This document shows positions 1 to 7,400 of a stretch of DNA of 8,293 nucleotides, piece after piece. The DNA is from an uncultured Lachnospiraceae bacterium (GTDB lineage: Bacteria; Bacillota; Clostridia; Lachnospirales; Lachnospiraceae): contig CALAEX010000218.1 in assembly GCA_937891165.1 (NCBI GenBank), positions 1 to 8,293 on the forward strand, read 5' to 3'. The translations under genes and the position numbers were made by a program. The notes under the pieces were generated by a model. That model searched no databases and was not told where the DNA came from. It was given only the letters and a program-made list of their open reading frames with translations. Within the stretch, counting starts at the first letter, position 1. Each line of letters opens with the position of its first letter.

Positions 1-40
1 CTTTGTACTGCTTACCACCTGTTGCAATAATTGCGTACAT
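1..40 (-). CDS. rplU: 50S ribosomal protein L21, N-terminal fragment (cut by window edge)
   Basis: The minus strand from 40 downward reads ATG and then codes for MYAIIATGGKQYK, the characteristic N-terminus of bacterial ribosomal protein L21, a 23S rRNA-binding protein of the large subunit. Only 13 full codons lie inside the window; the rest continues beyond position 1. The start is fixed by an AGGAGG Shine-Dalgarno six bases upstream (47-52) and by the family N-terminus. A promoter and structured leader lie directly upstream, so the gene has its own transcription start, although read-through from the RNase gene ahead of it is possible because I see no strong terminator between them. In Firmicutes rplU is normally followed by ysxB/prp and rpmA (L27); those would lie outside this window. 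Confidence 0.95.
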   Translation of the reverse strand, partial: MYAIIATGGKQYK

Positions 41-46
41 ATGGCA

Positions 47-52
47 CCTCCT
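47..52 (-). promoter_or_regulatory. Shine-Dalgarno site of rplU
   Basis: AGGAGG on the minus strand, six bases from the rplU ATG. It is a near-ideal site and fixes the L21 start. It lies just 3' of the leader structure at 62-118, so folding of that leader could affect its access. Confidence 0.9.
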
Positions 53-61
53 ATTTATCAT

Positions 62-118
62 TACTCGCCAACTTTGGTGCTGTTTTCTAACAGTCTTTAA
101 CCTCGTTGTGCGGCATAC
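62..118 (-). ncRNA. L21 leader (autoregulatory 5' UTR of rplU)
   Basis: The RNA between the predicted transcription start (about 118) and the rplU ribosome binding site can fold into a helix of CGC-A-CAAC (105-112) with GTTGGCG (66-72), seven pairs with one bulged A. It encloses a hairpin with a perfect five-pair stem CTGTT/AACAG and an AGAA loop (80-93). Conserved-looking single-stranded blocks such as GGTTAAAGACT lie between them. The position, the two-stem layout and motifs such as GCCGC and TGGCGAGT match my memory of the Firmicute L21 leader family (Rfam L21_leader), which is proposed to bind L21 and repress the operon. The pairing is seen in the sequence; the family assignment rests on recognition and the mechanism on the family. 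Confidence 0.78.
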
Positions 119-124
119 TCACAA

Positions 125-153
125 AATATACCATAAATAAAAACATATGTCAA
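125..153 (-). promoter_or_regulatory. Sigma-A type promoter of rplU
   Basis: The minus strand carries a perfect -35 box TTGACA (148-153), a 17-base spacer and a -10 box TATATT (125-130). This is the only near-consensus housekeeping promoter in the window. Transcription would begin near 118, just at the start of the L21 leader, which supports both calls. Confidence 0.88.
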
Positions 154-180
154 GTAAAAATATTTACGTTTATAAAAAAT

Positions 181-1383
181 CTATCTTTTCGTTTCTTCTA
201 TTTGCTCCGCTAATGTTTTATAAACTTTTTTTCTTGTGATTTCCATAAGACCTAGTTTTGTAATATCAATTACTTCTGTTTGAATTGGGTCTTTTTGAAA
301 TAGTTTTTTCAATTCTTCTTTTAATTGTTCTTCTTTTTCTTTACTAAATAGATTGATAAAATCTATTAAAATAATTCCAGATAAATTCCGTAATCTAATT
401 TGTGATGCAATCTCTTTTGCAGCTTCTATATTAATAGCAAAAAAAGTTTCTTCCGTTGCTTTTTTTCCAGAAATAGCTTTTCCTGTATTAACATCAATAA
501 CAGTTAATGCTTCGGTTGGTTCAATAACAATCGTAGCACCTGAATTTAAATAAACCATCCGATGTAGTGCCTTATCCATAAAATGGTTAATTTTATAACG
601 AATCACTAACTCATTAGCATCATCTACTAATTCCTGCATAAATAAAGTACTATCTACTGTTTTTACAGGATATTTCTTTACATAATTTTGAAACTCTTTA
701 TAAATAGATGGAATATTTGTTACTATCTTTTGAATAGAAAATTCTTTACTATCTCTAAATTGTTGCAAGTAAAGAGGCAATTCCTGATATAATAAAGAAT
801 ATTTCGTCTGATGAATCCCTTGAGTACAAATTCTTTGATACTCTTCTAATAATTGATTTACCTCTTGTTCTATTTCTTCAGAAGAAGCATATTGTGCATT
901 TGTACGAACAACAATACCAAATGATTCTTTTGAAACATTGAATAGTTGATTTTTCAATGTATTTCGTACCGATTTTTGCAGAATTTTTTTAGAAACTTGA
1001 ATTCCAGTTCCCCCATGTACTAGCACCACATACTTTCCTGTCAAAGAAAAGTTTGCTGTTACTACAGGTGCTTTTGTTTTTATATCTTCTTTTACTACTT
1101 GAACAATCAGCTCATCTCCTATACAAATTTTCTTTTCTGATTGTTTTTTTATAAAAAGAGGTTCTCTGATTCCAGACAAATCCAAGTAACAAGAAAGTCC
1201 CTCTGCAATTTGAACAAATGCCGCATTAATATTTTTTACAATATTATCAATTCTTCCAACATAAATATTCCCAATACAGATGGTTGCTTTTTTATGACAA
1301 GCAGACACTTGTACCATCTGTTTTTCTTCATATACAGCACTAATAATACTATTCTTATAATTTGTAATAACCAGTTCGTTCAT
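181..1383 (-). CDS. rng: Ribonuclease E/G family endoribonuclease, short form
   Basis: A 400-residue member of the RNase E/G family, single-strand-specific endonucleases that process rRNA and start mRNA decay in the cytoplasm. An S1 RNA-binding domain lies at about 36-112 (GNIYVGRIDNIV, then an AAFVQI block). The 5'-sensor follows, with GIVVRTNA placing R160 and T161 where E. coli RNase E uses R169 and T170 to read a 5' monophosphate. The DNase I-like catalytic part has the metal-binding aspartates D297 (TVIDVNTGK, with N299) and D341 (ILIDFINL), equivalent to D303 and D346 of E. coli RNase E. The protein ends at TRKKVYKTLAEQI plus a few residues, before the CPxC zinc-link found in E. coli RNase E/G, so it also lacks the small dimerisation domain. 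The start is the only in-frame choice; its Shine-Dalgarno sits unusually far upstream across a palindrome (1384-1403). It follows the TIGR03936 gene by 59 bp and probably shares its transcript. Confidence 0.92.
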   Translation of the reverse strand: MNELVITNYKNSIISAVYEEKQMVQVSACHKKATICIGNIYVGRIDNIVKNINAAFVQIAEGLSCYLDLSGIREPLFIKKQSEKKICIGDELIVQVVKEDIKTKAPVVTANFSLTGKYVVLVHGGTGIQVSKKILQKSVRNTLKNQLFNVSKESFGIVVRTNAQYASSEEIEQEVNQLLEEYQRICTQGIHQTKYSLLYQELPLYLQQFRDSKEFSIQKIVTNIPSIYKEFQNYVKKYPVKTVDSTLFMQELVDDANELVIRYKINHFMDKALHRMVYLNSGATIVIEPTEALTVIDVNTGKAISGKKATEETFFAINIEAAKEIASQIRLRNLSGIILIDFINLFSKEKEEQLKEELKKLFQKDPIQTEVIDITKLGLMEITRKKVYKTLAEQIEETKR

Positions 1384-1403
1384 GCAGTTATAACTGCTCC
1401 TTT
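1384..1403 (-). promoter_or_regulatory. Ribosome binding site of the RNase gene with an intervening hairpin
   Basis: On the minus strand AAAGGA (1398-1403) is the best Shine-Dalgarno for the RNase start, but the gap to the ATG is about 13-14 bases, longer than usual. All of that gap is the perfect 14-base palindrome GCAGTTATAACTGC (1384-1397), which can fold as a five-pair stem GCAGT/ACTGC with a TATA loop. Folding would bring the Shine-Dalgarno close to the ATG. The sequence and pairing are observed; an effect on translation is inferred. Confidence 0.6.
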
Positions 1404-1442
1404 CTCATGGTCTGCCACCACAGAAATTGTTTGGAAGTTATA

Positions 1443-2249
1443 TTAGTGTTTATGGTATTCCAATAATGTAACCAATCTACGCTCTGGCAGAGTACCTTCT
1501 TGTGTTTTTTTTGCAATATCTGCTTGAGATACTTTTCGTAAGGAAAGGTCCGCATATGTTTCTAACCGATGTACTTGATAAGCATAAGGATTATATTCTT
1601 TTCCTAAAAATGCATAAAATGCTTCCATTACGGTATCTGGTTTAATGTTATTTACACTTCCAGCAGATAAAAGCATATAAAATACTAATCCATTTTCATA
1701 CTGTCCTGAAAATTCTGTTGTTTTTCCTGTACTAGAAGCTTCAAAAATAAAGTTTGCAAGGTCTACTTCGGTTTCAGCTTTTTTTGATTTCTTTATAAAC
1801 GGAATTGTTTCCTGTGAAATAAACTGTGCAAATTTTTCTCTTAATTCTTCTGCAGAACTATCTTCCTCGTATCCATCTTTTCTCATCACAAGATAAGAAG
1901 AAGCAGCTACTAATGCCATCGCTGTTTCACGTTTTACTTGTGGTGCTGGTGGAGGAAGAATTTCTGCTGCCAGTATGTGCATACCATCTGTCATTACTGC
2001 ATTTAAACGCTCTACTAACTCTTCCATAGAAGGTGCGGTATGCAGTTCTATATCAAAATATTCACTCTCACTTGTTTGTCCAACACCAAGAGGTGCAGCA
2101 AAAGACATAATCTGATGAGGATTAAATCCTTCCGAATAAGCTACATCTAAACCAGAACGACGTACTGCTTTCTGAAAATAACGCATAACTTCCAAATGAC
2201 TAATAAACTTCATTGTATCATATTTTGCAAATTTAATTCTAACTTCCAT
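1443..2249 (-). CDS. TIGR03936 family (DUF2344) radical SAM-linked protein
   Basis: A 268-residue cytoplasmic protein with no membrane segment. The N-terminal block is typical of the family: RIKFAKYDTMKFISHLEVMR (residues 4-23), then YSEGFNPHQIMSFAAPLGVG (38-57) and SEYFDIEL (62-69). The family is known mainly as the neighbour of, or a fusion to, the TIGR03960 radical SAM protein, which is exactly its position here, 29 bp downstream of that gene. No catalytic motif is recognisable, and its biochemical role is not established; it may be a substrate-binding or RNA-binding partner (inference). The ATG at 2249 has only a weak purine-rich ribosome binding site (AAAGAG region), which fits translational coupling to the preceding gene. 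The length is usual for the stand-alone form. Confidence 0.9.
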   Translation of the reverse strand: MEVRIKFAKYDTMKFISHLEVMRYFQKAVRRSGLDVAYSEGFNPHQIMSFAAPLGVGQTSESEYFDIELHTAPSMEELVERLNAVMTDGMHILAAEILPPPAPQVKRETAMALVAASSYLVMRKDGYEEDSSAEELREKFAQFISQETIPFIKKSKKAETEVDLANFIFEASSTGKTTEFSGQYENGLVFYMLLSAGSVNNIKPDTVMEAFYAFLGKEYNPYAYQVHRLETYADLSLRKVSQADIAKKTQEGTLPERRLVTLLEYHKH

Positions 2250-2278
2250 ATTATTCTCTTTTCTATTGTTTTTGCTTA

Positions 2279-4183
2279 TTAGGAAAGGATGAGAGACTCA
2301 CCAGCCTCGTTTCTTGGCTCATAACATACACCACCATGGAACACTTTTGCTCCACATCCTGCACAACCTTTTCTACAATTTGGTGTTACGGTTTCTTCTA
2401 ATCCTTTTGTATATTCTCTCCATAAAAACGCTTTTGTTACACCTGCATCAATAAAATCCCATGGAAGGATTTCTTCTTTTGTACGTTCTCTATGATTATA
2501 AAACGCCATATCTAATCCAAGTGTTTCAAATGACTTTACCCAAGCATCAAAACGGAAAAATTCTGACCAAGAATCAAAAATACACCCATTTCGATATGCC
2601 TCTACTAATAAAGCACAAAGTTTTCTATCTCCTCTAGCAAATACACCTTCTAATAATGTAAGTTCTGTATCATGCCAATTATATTTAATACTCTTATTAT
2701 TTAACTGTTCTTTTAATTTATTACTTAAATGCTTTCTCTTTGCTATAAATTCGTCTTTTGTAGACATCTTTGTCCATTGAAATGGAGTAAACGGCTTTGG
2801 GACGAAGAAAGAAGTGCTTGTTGTAATACTTACCTTTCCATTTCGCTCTTGTTTTGGAATTGTATAATATTCTCTAGCAATCTTATCCGATAATACCGCA
2901 ATTTGCTCAATATCTTCCTCTGTTTCGGTAGGTAGTCCAAGCATAAAATACAATTTTACTTTATTCCAGCCACTGACAAAAGCAGACATTGCCCCTGTTA
3001 AGATAGCTTCTTCCGTCAATCCTTTATTAATTACATTACGCAAACGCTGAGAACCTGCTTCTGGTGCAAATGTTAAGCTACTCTTTTTAATATCTTGTAC
3101 TTTGCTCATTACATCTAATGCAAAAGCATCAATACGAAGAGATGGTAATGAGATATTGACACCCTCTTTTTTAAATGTATCAATTAAATAATAGACAAGT
3201 TCCTGTAAATTAGAATAATCACTAGAACTTAAAGAACTTAGCGAAATTTCTTCATGTCCCGTGTTTTTAATCATTTCCACTGCTCTTTGTTTTAAAAACT
3301 CTACATCTCTTTCTCTGATTGGACGGTAAAGCATACCCGCCTGACAAAATCTGCAACCACGAATACACCCTCGTTGAATTTCTAATACAACACGGTCTTG
3401 GACTGCTTTTACATAAGGAACTAATGGCTTTTCTGGATAAAATGTATCCGAAAGTTTCATTTCCACTTGTTTTCTTATTGTTTTCTTTGCGTGTGCATTA
3501 TTTGGTTCAAAAGAAGAAATCGTACCATCTTCCCGATAAGCTACATCATAAAAGGCAGGAACATAGATGCCCTCTATCTCTGCTGCCATTTCTAGAAATT
3601 GTTTTCTTGTACCATGATTCTTTTTATTTTCTTTATAAGCATTTAATAAATCATCATAGACAGTTTCACCCTCACCAATATAGAATAAATCAAAAAAATC
3701 AGCTAAAGGTTCTGGGTTATAAGCACAAGGACCACCGCCAATGACAATTGGATGTTCCTCTGTACGGTCTTTACTAAGTAATGGTATTTGAGACAAATCC
3801 AAAATTTGTAATACATTTGTATAACACATTTCATACTGTAATGTAATGCCAAGAAAATCAAATTCTTTTACTGGTTGCTGAGATTCTAAGGCAAACAATG
3901 GAATTTGTTTTTCACGCAATACTTTGTCTAAATCCATCCAAGGGGAGTATACTCGTTCACAATAAGTATCTTCTCTTCGATTAAACATATCATATAAAAT
4001 CTGAATTCCAAGATGGGACATTCCGATTTCATACACATCAGGAAAACACATACAGAAACGAATTTCTACCTTGTTTGGGTCTTTTACAACCATATTTACT
4101 TCATTTCCTATATATCTTGCAGGCTTTTCTACCTGCATTAAAATTTCATCTGATAATGCCAGTTTTCTCAAAATCTTCCTCAT
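2279..4183 (-). CDS. TIGR03960 family B12-binding-like radical SAM protein
   Basis: A 634-residue uncharacterised radical SAM enzyme. The N-terminal third (about 40-230) resembles the cobalamin-binding domain of B12 radical SAM proteins: FPDVYEIGMSHLG (47-59), IGGGPCAYNPEPLADFFD (148-165) and YIGEGE (168-173); the usual DxHxxG histidine is not present. The radical SAM core has the cluster motif C273-x3-C277-x2-C280 (RGCIRGCRFCQAG), followed by SLSSSDYSNL (317-326) and FAPEAGSQRLR (372-382), both typical of such TIM barrels. The C-terminal end has a second C603-x3-C607-x2-C610 plus C620. The substrate is unknown. The next gene is its usual TIGR03936 partner. The start is uncertain: the ATG at 4183 has no good Shine-Dalgarno, while a TTG four codons in (4171) has GAGG six bases ahead and would give RKLALSDEIL right after the start, as I recall for many homologues. 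Confidence 0.93.
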   Translation of the reverse strand: MRKILRKLALSDEILMQVEKPARYIGNEVNMVVKDPNKVEIRFCMCFPDVYEIGMSHLGIQILYDMFNRREDTYCERVYSPWMDLDKVLREKQIPLFALESQQPVKEFDFLGITLQYEMCYTNVLQILDLSQIPLLSKDRTEEHPIVIGGGPCAYNPEPLADFFDLFYIGEGETVYDDLLNAYKENKKNHGTRKQFLEMAAEIEGIYVPAFYDVAYREDGTISSFEPNNAHAKKTIRKQVEMKLSDTFYPEKPLVPYVKAVQDRVVLEIQRGCIRGCRFCQAGMLYRPIRERDVEFLKQRAVEMIKNTGHEEISLSSLSSSDYSNLQELVYYLIDTFKKEGVNISLPSLRIDAFALDVMSKVQDIKKSSLTFAPEAGSQRLRNVINKGLTEEAILTGAMSAFVSGWNKVKLYFMLGLPTETEEDIEQIAVLSDKIAREYYTIPKQERNGKVSITTSTSFFVPKPFTPFQWTKMSTKDEFIAKRKHLSNKLKEQLNNKSIKYNWHDTELTLLEGVFARGDRKLCALLVEAYRNGCIFDSWSEFFRFDAWVKSFETLGLDMAFYNHRERTKEEILPWDFIDAGVTKAFLWREYTKGLEETVTPNCRKGCAGCGAKVFHGGVCYEPRNEAGESLILS

Positions 4184-4239
4184 TTCTGCGTTTTATCGCC
4201 TACTTCTATTCCCTTTATTTTAGGATAATACCTCATAAT

Positions 4240-4268
4240 ATTATATCATAATCATGGCAGGAAAACAA
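4240..4268 (-). promoter_or_regulatory. Candidate extended -10 promoter for the radical SAM/RNase genes
   Basis: The minus strand shows TGATATAAT, an extended -10 element with a perfect TATAAT at 4240-4245. Exactly 17 bases upstream is a weak -35, TTGTTT (4263-4268). It overlaps the last codons of the 52-codon gene and would start transcription near 4233, about 50 bases before the radical SAM gene. In such A+T-rich DNA chance matches are common, so this is a candidate only. Confidence 0.5.
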
Positions 4269-4410
4269 TGTCCGAAGCAAGATAATTACAGACAGCTTGT
4301 ACTATTTTTTCCTCTTTTAGTATAAATTTCAAAACAACAAATGCCATACAAAGAAGCATCGAACATAATGTTCGTAGTAATGCCGATTTTATTTTATCGT
4401 CTTCTCTCAT
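4252..4410 (-). CDS. Small single-pass membrane protein candidate, 52 residues, unknown function
   Basis: An open frame of 52 codons in the space between the SNF2 and radical SAM genes, starting at ATG 4410 and ending at TGA 4252. The ATG is preceded by AAAGGAG with an eight-base gap, a better ribosome binding site than those of its large neighbours. The product begins with a charged stretch (MREDDKIK), then a hydrophobic segment at about 11-31 (CSMLLCMAFVVLKFIL within it), then a KEEKIVQAVCNYLASD tail ending FLP. It has three cysteines (16, 21, 41). The hydrophobic part could be a membrane anchor or an uncleaved signal. I do not recognise the family. It could be a real small protein or the remnant of the N-terminal anchor of a larger exported protein. 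It is in the same orientation as all the other genes and 67 bp after the SNF2 gene. Confidence 0.6.
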   Translation of the reverse strand: MREDDKIKSALLRTLCSMLLCMAFVVLKFILKEEKIVQAVCNYLASDIVFLP

Positions 4411-4418
4411 ATTCACCA

Positions 4419-4424
4419 CTCCTT
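4419..4424 (-). promoter_or_regulatory. Shine-Dalgarno site of the 52-codon gene
   Basis: AAGGAG on the minus strand, eight bases upstream of the ATG at 4410. It is the main evidence that this short frame is translated. Confidence 0.65.
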
Positions 4425-4477
4425 TGTATCAGCATATGCGATAGGTTCTTTCTCTATTCTCCAAAAAATCATAACTT

Positions 4478-7400
4478 CTAGAAATCTTCAAAAGAGAATA
4501 ATTCTTCTAATTCCTCTTTGTTAAGAGAATTTATAAATACTTCTTTTGCTTCAATTACAGAATCAGAAAGTTCTTTCTTCTTTTTTTGTAAATTAAAAAT
4601 TTTTTCTTCAATCGTTCCTTTTGTAATTAGTTTTATTACTTGTACGGAATTTTTTTGACCAATACGATGAGCACGGTCGGTTGCTTGGTCTTCTACTGCT
4701 GGATTCCACCATGGGTCAAAGTGAATTACAGTATCTGCTCCTGTCAGATTTAATCCTGTACCTCCCGCTTTTAAAGAAATTAAAAATAGTTCTCTTTCTC
4801 CTGCATTAAATCGTTTTACAAATTCTCCTCGTTGAGTAATTTTTGTACTACCTTCCAAATAAAAATACGTATAACCTAATTCATCTAACGTATGAGCAAT
4901 AATTTCCAACATGGTTGTAAATTGAGAAAATACTAAAATACGATGTCCATTAGAAATCAAATCTGGAACTATTTGTTGAAATAATTCTAATTTTCCACTA
5001 CCACCTTCATAATTCTCCAAAAAAGTTGCTGGATGGCAGCAGATTTGTCGTAATCTCATTAAAGCAGTAAGAACTTGTAACTTACAATGTTCCATCATTG
5101 CATAATCAAAATTATCACCAAATTCTCCACGAAAACTTTTTAAATAAGATAAATAACTCTTTTTTTGTTCTTCTGTTAATTCCGTCAAAAACTTTGTTTC
5201 CACTTTTTCTGGAAGTTCTGTCAATACATCTTTTTTCATTCTTCGTAATACAAATGGACGAATACGTTTACTTAAATCATTTAATACCTCTAGATTCTTT
5301 TTCAAAATTTGTTTTTCATATTGTTTGACAAATCTAGAATGATTCAATAAATAATATGGCATAATAAAATCAAAAATAGACCAAAGTTCAGATAACGAAT
5401 TTTCAATTGGAGTACCCGTTAAAGCAAAACGATGAGCAGCTTTTAAACTTTTTACGGATTTCGCATTTAAAGAAGCTGCATTTTTAATAAATTGTGCTTC
5501 ATCTAAAAATACAGTATGAAATTTTCTTCCTTCATAGTTGGCAATATCTCTACGCAAAGTTGGATAAGACGTAATATATACATCAACCGCATCATTATTT
5601 AATAATTCTACTCGTTCTTCAGGTGTTCCTGTAATAATCAAACATTTCAAATCAGGTGTAAAATTCTCAAATTCATCTAACCAGTTATATACTAAAGAAG
5701 TAGGGCAAACAATTAGAAATTGATTTGCTTTTGAGCGTTCTTTCATTGCTTTCATATACACAATAGCCTGCAAGGTTTTTCCAAGACCCATGTCATCTGC
5801 TAAAACACCGCCCAGTTGATTATCTGCTAATGTCATTAACCATTGAAATCCTGTTTCTTGATATGGACGTAATTGTGCATGAACATTTTTAGGAAGTTCA
5901 TATTTTTGTTTCCTCATATTTAAAATAATATCAATTAACTGATAAAACTGTTCATTTTTTTGTATTTGAACCGTTTTTTCATCAAATAAATCATCTAAGT
6001 ATAAAGCAAGACCTTTGGATAATTTAAACGTAGAACGGTCTTCCATTTCTTTACTAGAAATATTAAGTTTATTCAAGATAGATACCATTTCACCGATTTC
6101 TTGTGCTTCATCCAAATCAATAAAACTACCATCATTCATTCTGAAAAATTTCTTTTTTAATCGATAAGAACGAAATAGTTCTTGTAACTCTTCTTTTGTA
6201 ATATCTCCATAACTTAAATCTAATTCCAAGAAGCCTGATTGTTCAGATACGCTTACTCCTACAGAAAATGTATGAGATTGTTTTGTTTTCATTTTCCGAA
6301 ACGCTTCCGAATAAAAGACTTCACCATGTTCTCTTAACTGTTCTATTCCTTCTTGTAAAAAGGAATAAATATCATTATCTGCTTTTAATAAATAAAATCC
6401 ACTATATGGTTCAAATCCATACGTTTCTAATAAGTTTATAATCCATAATTCTTTTTCTCGTTGCCTTAAAATAATATATTCTCCACTGCTTGGATTTTCA
6501 AAAGCATTAAATTTATACTTGTCATATTGGAAAAAAAGTTCCACTTTGATATAATTTTGATACTTATCTAAATATAGTTGCATTTCTAATTCTGGTGAAA
6601 TATAACGTTCCTTTAATTCTTCTGGAACTAAAATATCCATAATACTATGAAGATTTGGCAATACATTCTCTAAAAACCGTTGTTTATAAACTCCTTGAAA
6701 TACTAAAGGTTTCTTATCTACTCCCAAACTATTAAAAAATGGAAGAAAATTTTTCAAAAATAATTTATTTGGTAAAAATAAAAATTTATCTCGATATAAG
6801 ATTTCTCCATTTTCACATAATGGAATTATTACCTCTTTTTCTCGATAGTCCAAGGAAATAAAATCTTCATCAGCAAGTAACTCTAACTCTATCGTTGGAT
6901 TTCCTGGAATACATCGCACTTCTTCATAAGATTTTCCATAAAGTTCTAATGTAAAAGGTGTTCCTTTAAATTGACGTAAAAATTTAATAAATAGAAACTT
7001 AGTAAGTGTCATTTGTGACTTTAAAAACACTTGATTTACTTCTTTTTCATTTACCATTTGCATAATATCGTACACTTCTAATAAAAAATCTAAAAGTGCT
7101 TTCGAAGTTCCGTCAAAAGCACTTTCTCCTGCAATATAGCGAAACTCTTTTCCAAGCACGATATTTTCTCTACGAATATATTCTTCTAGAAATTTTTTAA
7201 TATTTTGAATTTTATACATTTTAGAATTCCCAACTTTTAACGAAATATAGGCAATTCCAGATGTATTACGAAGCATAGCAGGAACAGTGATAATAGGTTC
7301 GATTCGGAATACTTCTCCTGTCATAAGTTCTATTTCTTGATTATCAAAGTATTCTAATACTTGATAAGCACGTTTTTCTTCTGCATTTTTAGGTAAAACA

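Noticed and set aside
154..167. Hairpin GTAAA/TTTAC after the RNase stop as a terminator
   Set aside because: The stem is five pairs and almost all A-T, with no following T-run in transcription direction, and it lies next to the rplU -35 box. It is not a convincing intrinsic terminator.
353..553. Plus-strand open frame within the RNase gene
   Set aside because: It lies antisense to a clearly conserved coding region, has no family resemblance and no good ribosome binding site; the same holds for the plus-strand frames at 1141-1446, 1826-2029, 3319-3744 and 5098-5328.
1391..1411. Six-codon frame (MRKEQL) across the RNase gene ribosome binding site
   Set aside because: It is too short to judge and can be expected by chance; it ends inside the palindrome and shows no further sign of selection.
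4180..4236. 18-codon frame ending in an ATGA overlap with the radical SAM start
   Set aside because: It has no ribosome binding site, and its ATG would fall at or before the transcription start of the candidate promoter at 4240-4268. The overlap is probably chance, although it is the only feature that would explain use of the ATG at 4183.
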